Source of the DNA: Scleromitrula shiraiana
Lineage: Eukaryota; Ascomycota; Leotiomycetes; Helotiales; Sclerotiniaceae
Reading direction: 5' to 3'
NCBI GenBank assembly: GCA_028455995.1
Contig: JABELC010000003.1
Coordinates: forward strand, 744,001-808,000
DNA: 64,000 nt
Shown here: one piece after another, positions 23,826-36,104 of the stretch
Layout of the letters: the number at the start of each line of letters is the position of its first letter
Position numbering within the stretch: position 1 is the first letter of the stretch
Notes under the pieces: model-generated
Database searches by the model: none
Told to the model about the DNA's origin: nothing
The model's input: only the letters and a program-made list of their open reading frames with translations
Made by a program: the position numbers and the translations under genes

Positions 23826-25623
23826 GGTGAAAGGTAAGTTGGAGTTGGAGTTTAGTATCTGACTATTCTTAGCAACTCGGAAATATTTAACCGATCTCCT
23901 GTCATATTCATTCAATACTTGTTTTCACTTCGGTTCAATTGGAATAAGACAAGAGAGGTTTAATCAGCGATCTAAAAGATCGATTCAGTCATGGCAATTT
24001 AGGGCATTGGGGCGCAAACAAAGATAATTTAGATAGGTGGGTAGGGTGCAGAACTTACTGCATCATCGTCATATATATATATATATATATATAGAATGTC
24101 TATACTATTCAGTTCTTTTCCATCCATATATTCTTAGTTGATCTTAAATATAATATTTGTAAAACAAACTATAAGATTTATCGTTTATAAACAATTGATG
24201 CGACTGTTGTTATAATCTCAAATGACTTAAACTTCCATAGCCCTGCCAGTATCACATTGGAGATATCACGTACAGTTATTAACCTGTTACATATGAAATT
24301 GCGGACCAGTCTATAACTAGATAAATGTTTCGCACATGAGCCATGTTCGCATTTGCATTTCATCCGATAATAGACGTACCCATGGGGTTAACGCATCCAA
24401 GCATCCCATCTCTCCATTTATCCAATTGAGTTGATACTGCTAGATTCTAGTGAGATTTTGAATGTCTTATGCTACTAGAATATAGGGGTAATCCCAATCT
24501 GATTGGCCGCCTTCAACAATATACAGTACTTGCGCAGTGGTAATCGGTCATGCCATGTGGAAATCTAGCATAGTTCCAATATCCAAAAAAGCCCACGTAT
24601 CTGGTATCTAGGCACTATCAAGTATCCACGATTTAGCCAAGTAAAATATGACCTAATGATTAAGGTACTCACACAGCTTATGAAGATATCTATAGAAGAA
24701 ACTACAGATGTCAAAAAACATTAAATCTAATCTCGAGCAACTAGGCAATGATTTCCTTGGATATCTATAAGATATTTGCCTCAAAAACTCCAGATGAAGG
24801 TCTGCTTTGTATGCTTTTGAACCGAAGGGAGAATATCCTCCGAGGGGCCAGAAAAGACCTGACGTAGAGAAATATATGAAATCAAAATTAGTCATCATCA
24901 CCATATTAGTCATCATCGTGCATTATATGCTTTTGAATCGATAAACAAAATTGTTTCTTCAAGAAGCCAATAAAAATTATATCAACTATCTGGAATTGAA
25001 GAAGCTGGTTAATCAACTGATTAAGTACAAATTTCCCAGCAATATCTAGTATATCACCAGTATCAACCAGAGTATCAATGTTTTACTGACCAACCACTTT
25101 ACTTACTACACCAGCTATCACATTTATCCGAGTTATCCTAAGTCAACAGCGGACCTTGCTGGATGGCTCATCTGCAGACGTGTCTGAATAGAAGTCGCCG
25201 TCCCTGTCAACGTAACAAACTTCACGTGTTTGATCTGATTATAGATGCAGCATTAGTATTTTGTTCTCTGTTCTCAAAATGCGGTTTAGTCCCTGAAACA
25301 CCATCTATAGGTGTGGTTACATTTTAAATCAATCCTGCATGCACGCGGATGCGCATCTGACATTGCCTTCCAAGATTCGGTTGGCATCTCATTCTTTTTT
25401 CTGCGGCTGAAAACCTGCTATCATTTCCAATCGACCTATACACAGTTGTACAAGTGGTATGAAAACTCAAACTCAAAACTGAGAGGTTTATGTTTAGTCG
25501 GTTTTTTCGCTAGCCAAGTTCTATTCATCTTTTTCATCCTAGTATATTCAATATCTGACCATACACGGTTGCTTACCCCGCATTCGCAATTGGTCACTAA
25601 AATATCTCCGTTTGGATTCAAAA
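23826..25623. other. Gene-free region upstream of the NLR
   Basis: I find no supportable gene in 1.8 kb. It contains a TA run at 24068-24092 and otherwise unique-looking sequence. The NLR promoter must lie in its right part. Confidence 0.55.
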
Positions 25624-28600
25624 ATGGACCCAATTTCAGCAATAGGAGCTGTTTATGCGGTGTATCAACTAGCTTCCTATGTCAGTGCACTATGCTTTCG
25701 ATACGCGCAAGGAGTAAAACGGGCCGATGCTGAAGTAGACAATACTTTTGACGAAATTCATAACTTTCAAATTGCGCTTTGGAGTCTTAATGGCATGCTT
25801 CAGGATGAAGCTCGGAATGAGAAAGGGGGAGATAGACTTCAGAGTTTACGGACAATCATGTCTGAAGAATCTGTGCTGCTGAAGTCGTGTAATGTTGACC
25901 TTGAAATGTTGCAATCAAAGCTTCTGGAAGATGAAAATGCACAAGGATTGACAGGTCAAGCGAAAGCACTGCTACGGAAGATGAAATGGCCATTGAAACA
26001 GGAGGATATCAAACGATTGACAGAAAACATGCGGAATGTAGCAGCACAAATCGAGAGAGCGCAGAGTATAGATACAACGTAAGTATGTCTACAAGTCCAA
26101 GATACCTACTGATAATCGTAGTCAGATGATACGGAATATTGATACTACTGTGCAGTCGACAAACGAGAAAGTTGACTCCGTAAAGAATACTGTTGAAATT
26201 GGTGAGCTATATCTTTCACAACATTATGTTCTAGTTCTTTTCAACATATACATATTCTTAGTCATCAACTTTGTTCTCTCCATTGCGGATATAGACATTT
26301 GTTAGAAGCTGATATGTTTTAGCTGCTGCTCGAGTAGAGAAAGAGGGACATGAGAAGAAGCTAAGGGAACGCCTGAAGGAGATGGAAGAATATAAAACTA
26401 AAGTGGTGTCATGGCTAAAGCATGCAAACCAAGACGAAAATCATAACATCGCATGCGAAGCGCGAGATTTGGAAGCTAGGACCGGGGAGTGGTTTTTGAA
26501 TTGCGATACATTTGATAAGTTTAAAAGAACCGATCATACAATCCTTTGGCTCCATGGTGACCCAGGATGTGGAAAGACTATTCTAGCATCTACAATCATT
26601 GAGAGCCTCAAGGAGATCTCTGATGGCGATCGACAGATCGCGTTAGGGTTTTGGTATTTCAATGCCAACGACAAAGCAAAGACAACTTCCAATGATTGTG
26701 TTCGAGCACTCATTACCCAGTTCATGGAATCGATTCCGGATCGAGTTCCCGTCAGTATTCAGGAATTTTGGACTAGCCATGACAAAGGGACCAGGGCACC
26801 CAGGATATCGGATTTGCAACTAGCTTTACAAGATTTTATGGCAGCCGAAAAGATCACATATTATATTGTTCTCGATGCTGTTGATGAATGTCGTCAAGAA
26901 GATCAACATGACTTGCTAACAATGATAGAGAGAGTCTCGGAGAATGAGAACGGGGATGTCCATATATTAGCCACTAGTCGCACCTACCTTAAAGACAGAT
27001 TTCGAGAGAGATTCCAAAATCATGCGTCATTCTTCGACACAGAAATTGAGCGTGCTAACGTGGAAAAGGACATTAAATCGCACATTAGCCACCAGTTACT
27101 CTCCGATCCCAACCTGAGCCGATGGGATGAGAGTACTCGCGATCTGATATTTTCAACACTCACCACTAAAGCCGAAGGAATGTAAGTAACTTCTTCCTGT
27201 TCAAGCAACACACATTGCCTCGCAGCAGCCAGCGAGCACTAATTCACGAAACACTTTCCCATAAAATAATCAAGGGTACCTCTTTTTCAATCGAGATCGA
27301 ATAATATTATTGAATTATTTCACTATTATGCTCATAAAAAATGCATTGGATTATTCTTTCGAAGGTTGAAGTATCAAACCAAATAAATCCTAGTTCAAAT
27401 TAGTGCTGAGATTCATGAACTAGTACACCTCACAGTTTCCCATTCATAGCTCGTGATATGTTTTCTAACGTCTGATGACTAGGTTTCGGTGGGTTGATTG
27501 CCAATTGCAAGCTCTACGTAGATGTCGAAAGAAATCTTCGCTGGTGAAGACTCTAGAAGAATTGCCAAAGAATTTGCACGAACAATATACTCGGGAGTTA
27601 GCAAACGTACCCGGGGAGAATGCAGAGGAAGCTCTCACCATCTTAAAGTGGCTCACGTTTCCTCAACGGAAACTTAGAGTCGAGGAGGTTGTTGAGATTA
27701 TTGACGTCGACTACGAATCAGAAGATCCCTTTTTCATTCCTGATGACAAGTTGGATGGTTCTGATTATGTGCTTGAACTTTGTGGTAGTTTGGTAAGAAC
27801 AGATGTCAATAAAGAGGGCTTCAATCACCTTGGTGAGCCAGCAGAGGTTATCACGTTGACAACCTCTCACTCGACTGTTCTTGAGTATTTGAGCAAGCAA
27901 GAGGTAAAAATCGGACCACTGAAAGCGATCCGTTTTTCAAAAGCATCTGTCAACTATCAAATGGCGGTCACATGCCTCGGGTATCTTGATTCCTTGTTTC
28001 AACTTGAAACCGACCTGCACGAGGAGAAATTGGGCAAGTATCCATGCGCACGACTTTGTGCGGAATACTGGGATGATTATTACCGAGAAGTCATTGATTC
28101 GCCATCTGAAGATGTGGATATGGTTCGGCTAAATCGTCTAGTCCTCAAGTTACTGGACTCTAAAGAGTCGATGTTGAAATGGGTGCAGCTATGCAACCCA
28201 AATGATGACCAAGCACGGGTGAACTTTAAAATCCAGAACGAACAACTTCATAGCAAGATTTACTATGCTTCTTGTCTTGGTCTCACAGATATTGTAAAGC
28301 ATTACATCGATCAGCAAGAAGATATCAACTATACAACTTCTCGAGGATTCGGAAGTGCGCTAGCTGCTGCTGCTAATTTTGGGCATACTAAGGTTGTCAG
28401 CATGTTATTAGAAGCAGGAGCAGATCCCAATTTATCGATCAATTGGTACTGGGGACGACCTCTTGCCGTCGCCGTGGAGGCTGATCATGCAGACATTGTG
28501 AAGCTTTTCGTTAATCATCCAGGAGTTGATGTTAATTGTCGTCGATTTGGAGGCGAGCCTGACAGAGAGCAGTTAGCTTCCATTAATATCAAGAACCTAG

Positions 28601-31596
28601 ATGAACGCCCTAAGGTTTCCATGGGGAATTTTAAAGAATGGGCGCGGAACCCTGAAGACAGATTTCAAGCTGCTACAATTAGCGAGAGTGGTAGCCAGGA
28701 TGGGGGTGATGATAGTAATGATGTATACGCGACCATGACATATCTCGAAGCAGATGCTGATGATGCTGATGACTTCTATAAAACATGTGTTTCTGAGCAG
28801 AGTATGGTTTATATTGCGGCTGCTTATGATTCCACTGGCGCCTTAGATGTTCTTCTTAGCTCGGGTGCAGACCCTAACATGGTTGGAAGTTGGTATCATA
28901 CCGCAATACAATCTGCATGCAATTCGGGCCGCGAAGCTATGGTTAAACAACTCCTAGATCATGGCGCCCGAGTTGATATGTACGGTGGACTTTTAGACTC
29001 TCCTCTTTACACAGCTTGTCTAAAAATGGAATCGACAGCTCTAATTGAAAGAATGATCGACAGTGGTGCTGATGTGAATCGTCAAAGTTACGAAAAGGAT
29101 CTTGAGCTTGGAACGAGTGTAATGGGCACGCCATTATATGCTGCTGTCATGTTTCGAGGTCTGGATATTGTCAAATTGTTACTAGCACGAGGGGCCGATT
29201 ATACCATCCGTGGATGTGGCGAATTTGATAATGTATTGCAAGTGTGTCATACTTTCTTATGTCCTCATGCTGATCTAAGTATTTCGGCTAAATTTTACCC
29301 TCTTTCATGGTGATATTAGACACTAAAGATAATCTTATCATAGGCTGCTTGCCAACGAGGCGATCGTGGGATTGTTCAGGTCTTATTAGAGGCTGGTGCA
29401 AACCCCAAAGAGTTGCAGGGAGGTGGCACTTATGGTAATTGCTTGAACGCTGCAATATATCGTGGTCATATAGATGTAGTGCACCTCCTCTTAGACGCCA
29501 AAGTCGATGTCAATATCAAAAGTGATGGAGTGCAATATGCTCTAGTTGCGGCTTGTATGGCTTCCAATATTGAAGGCTCCCATGACGAAATAGTCCAGCT
29601 CTTACTTGAGCATGGAGCGGACCCTAATGCTGGAGTTGGGGATCCCAATTACAAGGATTTTATGCCTATTCAGAGATCCATCACAATTCGTCAATTGGAT
29701 CTTCTCTTGAAATATGGCGCGGATATCAACCAACAAACGGATGTCCACCCAAGCCCTTTGATATATTCCGTGGTCCGATCCAGAAAAGACATGATGATAC
29801 ATCTTCTTGAAATTGGTAAGTAAATAATTGCTGTTAGTTTCAGCAAAATTGATGACAACGCAGGCGCCAATCCTCAACAAAGACATCCCAATTATGGCTC
29901 TCCATTATTCGCGGCGTGTTACAACGGGCGCATAGACTTTTTAGAAGCTCTTATTGGTAGAGTCGATGTTGATGCAATGGACGATTATGATCCCGGCTCA
30001 GCGCTTCACCATGCTGCATCTTGTGGTAATAAAGCTGCCACTGAATTGTTGTTGGAAGCTGGAGCTAATGTTAATCTGGTACACTGGTTTTTTGGGTCTG
30101 TTTTGATGGCTGCAGACGATCTGGGTAAGTTTGCAAGATCATCACCGTCTTGAGTCAGCCCGTGCTGATCAATACTTGAGAAATATTCGAAATAATCTAT
30201 CCTCTAATGAACAATCATGACGCCTCAAATGCCATGGGTCACGACGCTCTACTGGGGGCGTTGAACCGTTCTAATTGGAAATATGCTGAAAGATTACTCC
30301 GCCATAATTTTACTCTCAATAGTGTGGATAGAATGGGCTGTAATGTCCTTCATTATGCAGCAAGGACAGGAAGCGTGGACTTTGTAAAACGAGCTCTAAG
30401 CGATAGCAGCATCGATCCTAATAGCTGTGATAATAATGGATGGTCTGCATTACACTGGGCAGCGTCAAGCAACTATGGAACTGTGGGAGCAATCAACATG
30501 CTCTTAAAGGCAGGTGCCGACAAGTTCTTAAAAGATAAGCAAGGTCGAACTCCTATTGATCTGGCAGTTAGATATTGTAGGCCTGCTGAAAGTTCTATCC
30601 TGAGAACAGAAAAACCAATACAGGAACTATTATACAGTACGAGAGATGGTGAAAGTTTCATCAACCAGTGGTCCCCTCGCTTTTGTGCTAGTTGCCATTG
30701 CGTAAGTCAAACTATGAACAATTCCCTCTCTATCTGACGGCGCTCAATGATATATTTAGGCTCGTGGAAATTGTTACCACTGCACTAGTTGTAAATACTT
30801 CGACCTTTGCTCCCGATGTTACATTGATCGAGCAGATATTCATTTTGCCGATCACGAATTCGAGATCACTGTCCACCACCCATTTATGGATGTTACACAT
30901 GACCCGTACCTACCAAGATCTAACATTCCACCCACAGCTCTCATATGTCGCGAGAGACCATTCGTCGGAAAGTTCCACAAAAAGAAAAGCCTTTATACTA
31001 TTGGTAACTTTATATCCAATAATCTTGACAGAGATTTAAGATACTAACTCTACCCAGTAACCGAGCTCACATCGGGTTTTGAAGCTGCTTTCCTTCGAGG
31101 GAACAATCCTTTCAACACGCTTACACCATATTTTGAAGTTACAATAAAATCTCTTAGCCGCGAAACAGGTATATATGAGCATGCACAGAACAGTTATATA
31201 TCCGTAGGTATTGCATCAAATTCTGCTGATGAAAGAGGTACAGCAGGATGGGTTCCAGAATCTTATGGCTACTCAAGTATAAATGGAAATCTATATTACT
31301 CTAGTCCTAAAGGAATTGATTACGGGGAACCTTACACCGTAGGCGATACAATTGGCTGTGGATTAGATCCCGAACTATCGAAAATGGATGAAAAGCTGCG
31401 TGCAATCTTTTGGACGAAAAACGGAAAGCATTGTGGGAGCTGGGCAGTTGCTATTTGGGATGATATCTATCCGATTGTTACTATGACAGGAACACGAGCA
31501 GTATTTGAGATTAATTGGGGGGAAAGAGAATTTTCATGGAAAGGAGATAAATGGGATGGTATTAGGATTAAATTGGATGAAAGTGTTCAAAATTAG
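25624..31596 (+). CDS. NLR-type STAND protein: helical N-domain, NACHT, ankyrins, ZZ finger, SPRY (1729 aa)
   Basis: Nine exons fit with consistent phases: 25624-26078, 26122-26201, 26323-27181, 27483-29241, 29344-29815, 29864-30124, 30181-30701, 30760-31003 and 31058-31596. The first 170 residues (MDPISAIGAVYAVYQLASYV) resemble the helical HeLo-like/SesA-like N-domains of fungal STAND proteins, then a short coiled region. NACHT: Walker A GDPGCGKT (257-264), Walker B YYIVLDAVDE (358-367), then a winged-helix region. Ankyrin repeats fill about 720-1450. A ZZ zinc finger, C-x2-C with CYHCTSCKYFDLCSRCY and a DHEFE end, spans about 1463-1510. A SPRY domain fills about 1555-1725 (YFEVTIKSL, GWVPESYGYSSINGNLYYSS, GDTIGCGLD). 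No lesion is visible. By family it is a non-self or heterokaryon-recognition receptor; ligand and output are unknown. Confidence 0.85.
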
Positions 31597-32127
31597 GCTG
31601 GCGTGATACAAAGGCCTGGCATTCGATAGTTTATTATTACAGTTCACAAATTGGTATTACTTAAACGTCCTGCCTGCCGGATATGAACTCGAATACTGAT
31701 CAACTTATAGCTAAACACTAGATGAGCCGTAGCAAGATTTTGTAGAATACTTAATCAGGTGAAGCTTCTTTGATCGTTCTTCGTGGCTGTTCCTTTTTGT
31801 GATATGAAACATGCGAATTGCAACCAATCGTATGGCTCTGGATCGCATTGTTAAGCTGTCGACATAAATTAGATATAAGTGGTAAAAGGTAGCATCTATA
31901 CCTGATAAGTGCTTTTTAATACATTGATGATTGGTGATTCAACTCATTCAATACTATCTAAGCATTACTCGGCCTTGATTACCCCCGCTACTTTCGACGT
32001 ACAATCACTCTATCTCAGTATCAGCTATTACTCGCTCCAATTTCTCAAATATAGTCTACCCAGATATCAAGTCCTATTGTCAACTGTTGATTCTGCAATG
32101 CGTTTGCACTAATTAGATACTTCTTCA
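31597..32127. other. Intergenic region
   Basis: No supported gene. The true 5' exon of the following pseudogene may lie here. A stop codon at 32110-32112 closes its frame on the left, but an acceptor CTAATTAG ending at 32118 could join an unseen exon. Confidence 0.45.
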
Positions 32128-33673
32128 TTGATTCGCCAATATGCATCCGGCATTGTTAAAGATATCGCCGTCGGCATAGGCCTTATTTCAGAGGCTATTG
32201 CAGCTTCCAAGACCAAAACCATTCATCATTCTGCTTCCAAAGTACCTATTGAGGCTCAGATCCAGTTCTTTGAAACCAGAGAAACTCCTGTAAGTGCCGA
32301 CTCTCAAGGAAGAGAAGTCATGCCAGATGAACTTACAGACTCCACGAGCGATGATTTTTCTAATAACGATGATGGCGAAGGTCATCTTGAAGACAAAGAT
32401 ATAGACGAATCTTACTGGGAACTAGATGAACTACAACCAGAAGATCTTTTCGATGAGACCGTAACGGTGGCAAACAACGAGCAGCTTTTGGAGACATTTC
32501 TCGCAGACCATCCACTTCCAGAAAACGAAAAGAAACCTTCCGGACGACTCAAATTGCCTGTGATTTTACCTCAACGTCGACCAAATGATAGAAAACGAGG
32601 ATTTATCAAGGCGTATGCACCAGCTTTGGAAGAACCCGGGATTGATCAGGCAACCTTTCTTGATTTTCTTAAAACGTTTCACTGCATGGGTCAATCTTCA
32701 CCATGGTTACCCGTGATCAGAGTGGCTGCTCTGGCATTATTTGCCTTGCCAATACATAGTATTGGGACAGTTGGTAATTTGGTGATCCAGGGTCTTGTTA
32801 GTCGTGCAATGGAGCTACAACGTAGATAGAGGTGAAACTCTAGATAGACTCTTATACCTTTTATTACAGGCTGACCCTCTTCAGAACAAAAACTTTCCTT
32901 GACAAAATGAACGATTCCTTCTTCGCTCCTCGAGGACTTTATTGTATGGTTATGAAGTATGATCTCGACACCTCGAATTCGGACAGATATTCATTGATGA
33001 ATATCAATGCCACAATAGCTGCAGAACAATTGCCTCCTGCTACAGAATTCGAACGCATGAAAAGAAAATTTCCTAATACTAGTGGAACATTTAGAGAAAT
33101 AGGGATCCCAGAAGCTGCACCACTGGTATTTCCTGATCTTGATACTTGGGACGAAAAGTCGATCAAACAGACACGCTTGAAATACATGATCAAGTTCACA
33201 GCCGATTACTTTGGTAGGCGAGCCCAGGCAAATTTTGTGAGTTGATTAAGTAGGTTATTTTCATACTTGACTAATTATCACTGTAGAATATGAAGCTCCC
33301 AGATAGCTCTGTGAAATTTGAACCCACAAAACCTTTCATCTCAAGATTCTCTGATTCTAGCCACCCCTCAAACAACGGAACTCTGATCGGTTTGCTTAGT
33401 GGAGGTAAAATAGATCTGCCTGCGGCTATCGCACGCGGGAGAGATAGAAGATAGAAGCGTAGATATGAGATAATGCAGAGAAGGGGACAAGAAGGCCAAG
33501 TCCTAAACAGAGCTCGTAGACAACGAAAATCACGAAAGATCAAAGCCGTGAGTTTCGTGTATATCTCAATGATAAAGTTTGTTTTAATGTCCTCACAGAA
33601 TTTTCTATACCTCATGATTGTGAATAGGCCAACATCAGAAGAATCAGAAGTATCGGAACCTTTAACAACTTGA
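32119..33673 (+). pseudogene. Conserved fungal protein of unknown function, inactivated by two TAG codons
   Basis: The blocks resemble a fungal family whose members I recall as uncharacterised, with the order LIRQYASGIVKDIA, LPVILPQRRPNDRKRGFIKA, LEEPGIDQATFLDFL, APRGLYCMVM, EAAPLVFPDLD, FTADYFGRRAQA and NFLYLMIVNRP. Pieces lie at 32119-32837, 32899-33240, 33288-33544 and 33599-33673, with plausible GT-AG introns. Frame continuity holds except for an in-frame TAG at 32827-32829 (after ELQRR, just before the GTGAAA donor) and another TAG at about 33452 in an Arg-rich stretch (GRDRR-stop-KRRYE). Both can be explained by CAG-to-TAG change. No convincing start codon was found. Function unknown; likely dead. 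Confidence 0.6.
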
Positions 33674-33750
33674 AGTAGTTACCATATGTTTGTCTCAAAA
33701 ACTAGAGAATTTCCCTTGATCCAATTTGAAGTAGAACCATCGTGAAGTTT

Positions 33751-34794
33751 TTATGCCAGCCATCCCAACAAGGCTTTCTCAAAGGTATCAAAATCCTGAA
33801 TCTGTGGTGAATGTCCCAAATCTGGAAATTCAATCAGTGTCATATTCGGCACAATCTTTGCCACCTCCTTTCCCAGAACTTCATAGTGTCCCAATAACGG
33901 TTGGATATTCGGAGGTGCCCACGCCTTTCCTATCGCCGTATTATCCAAATCTCCCACCATTAACAAACTCCTCATCTTTAGTTGCGGTAGCTGATAAATT
34001 ATCGGCTCTATAAATACAGCATCGGTTACGAGGGCCATATCCCACGCAAATGTTCGACCTTCTGGTCCATTGTATACTTCCAGTAGCATATTAACCCATA
34101 TATCATAAGTAGGGAGCCAAGTTCCTCCATAGTAGGTGTTTTTCTCATAAGTCATTATACTACTATAATTAGTTGCTAGCTCGGTGATGAATGTGAGATC
34201 AGGTCTTTGGTAGGGTACTCCTTTGGCCTGCCAATCTTCCAGGCCGAGTGGATCAACGAGGGTTAATTGATGGACTTGAGAGGGAAATGTGAGTGCGTAT
34301 CGAGCTGATATCATACCGCCCATTGAATGGCCCATTATGGTTGCGTTGGTTATGTTTAGTGAGAGTAGAAGAGAATTGGTATTGGTTGCTAGTTGATGAA
34401 GAGAGAATTGATATGAGAGAGTTTTTGAGGATTTGCAAAAGCCAATTTGGTCTGGAATTATCACACGGTAGCCAAAGTTGGAGAGGGATTGAGCAGTGGT
34501 GTTCCATGTTGCGCCGCAGAACATTTTTCCGTGAAGGAGAACAATGATGCCTTTGTATAAGTTTTCGTTTGCTGGTGGTACGTCCATGTATGCCATTATT
34601 AAGTCTTGCTGCTGGGAATTGAAATGGTAGAAGTGGACGGGCCAAGGGTAAGGGAACGCAAGACCTCCTGGAGCTAAGTTGTCATGTTTTGTATGTGGCG
34701 GGGTTGTACTTATGGCAATACCAGTTAAAGTCATGAGAGTGATGAGAAATCTCGAGTAAAGCATTTTGAACCTTGAAATGATAAATTCATACAA
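33751..34794 (-). CDS. Secreted alpha/beta hydrolase (337-347 aa)
   Basis: A single-exon serine hydrolase of the alpha/beta fold. The oxyanion segment is IIVLLHGKMF near residue 85, the nucleophile elbow GHSMGG near 155, the acid in VGDLDN and the catalytic histidine in LGHSP close to the end, so the triad is complete. The upstream ATG (34794) gives 347 residues. The internal ATG at 34764 gives a cleaner signal peptide, MLYSRFLITLMTLTGIAIS, and is as likely the true start. Substrate cannot be told from sequence; candidates are epoxide-hydrolase-like, lipase or esterase. It is convergent with the pseudogene to its left and unlinked to any evident pathway. Confidence 0.82.
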   Translation of the reverse strand: MYEFIISRFKMLYSRFLITLMTLTGIAISTTPPHTKHDNLAPGGLAFPYPWPVHFYHFNSQQQDLIMAYMDVPPANENLYKGIIVLLHGKMFCGATWNTTAQSLSNFGYRVIIPDQIGFCKSSKTLSYQFSLHQLATNTNSLLLSLNITNATIMGHSMGGMISARYALTFPSQVHQLTLVDPLGLEDWQAKGVPYQRPDLTFITELATNYSSIMTYEKNTYYGGTWLPTYDIWVNMLLEVYNGPEGRTFAWDMALVTDAVFIEPIIYQLPQLKMRSLLMVGDLDNTAIGKAWAPPNIQPLLGHYEVLGKEVAKIVPNMTLIEFPDLGHSPQIQDFDTFEKALLGWLA

Positions 34795-36104
34795 TTGTTT
34801 AAAAGTTGGGGCTTTGAATGAGATTCTTCAAATTACACAGCATAGGTAATGGACAGAGATTTATCTGTATAACCTGGCACATATATATCAACCCGGAAAT
34901 GGAGTAAGATCAAACCAAGTATATTCATTATGGGCGAATAAGATTGTTGAACGTTGCAAATTTATCTGCAAGACGTTTGTACCCCGCACTGACTACAACC
35001 AAACTGCAGCGCTGATGTGATTAAAGCAAAAATTCTTGATATTCTAGCATTAAAATATTTCAAAAGCGCAAACTGATTGATATGATGGGTGAATTGTGTG
35101 ATTATTTATGGCATCTATACTCTGTGTTCATCTAGGTTTGTGAGCAAGCTTATGATGGATGACACCGCCATCGGAATATAGAAAGGTAGGTAACACAAGA
35201 GATCTACAGTGTCAACCACTCCTATCAACATCTGAGTGTAACATTTTCTTTTCCGAAATTATTCCAAGGTTGAAGGATGTCAAACAGGAGGTTATTGATT
35301 CAAAAGGTATGTAATAAGCAGAAAGCCTGGTTCCTCAAACACTTCTGCTACATGCAAAATGTTGACACTTCACCTTGTGAGTGAAAGGCTTCTAAAAAGT
35401 ATATAAAGACTTCCTATCAAAAAGTCTTGGAGATTTCACAACAGAGGGTTGCTTGCGAATTTACCATCGATTCTCGTATCGAATGGATGAATTCGTACTC
35501 AAATCGGCATGAACACCATAGATGTCCTTATCACAAGATGTTCCCTCACGATACAACATAACACGATTGGGCAATGCTGAAGATAAACCAAGGTCTGGAT
35601 TAAGAACTCCGGTATTAATCTTGAACTGAAAAACAGTTCTTAAAATTTCATAGATATTCATTGCATCCGTCGCAATTCGGAGTTTCTAAACAGATATATT
35701 AAACGATCAGAAGAAAAGGGGGAAGAGGGGGGGGGGGGTGTGAACCTGAATGGATATCTTCTTTATTTGAGAAGAAGGAAGCTAGCTATATTTATCCTCA
35801 GATTTATTTCTGTAGACAACAATGCATTCAGAAAAAATTATTCAAGAACATTGATCAAAGAAGTATTTCCCAAATCGGCCGGAATCATACTAGGCCATGC
35901 TAAATCCTTTAGACATCCGGGTCAACGCTCAAAACAAGAAATCGAACAAAGAAATTCTCCGATATGAAGTAAATAAAAATCTATATCGGGGATTTATCTA
36001 CATTCATCGAGTTACTCCTAATCGATATCGAGCCTATTGGAACGAATACCAGCCCACCTGCACAGTACAACAAAAATTATAAACTCAGCATACTCGAGTT
36101 GTAA
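34795..36104. other. Intergenic region
   Basis: No supportable gene in 1.3 kb. A G12 run lies at about 35727-35738. It contains the promoter region of the membrane protein gene to the right. Confidence 0.55.

Noticed and set aside
24653..24916. 87-codon minus-strand frame
   Set aside because: No motif, no neighbour support and no splice extension; chance frame.
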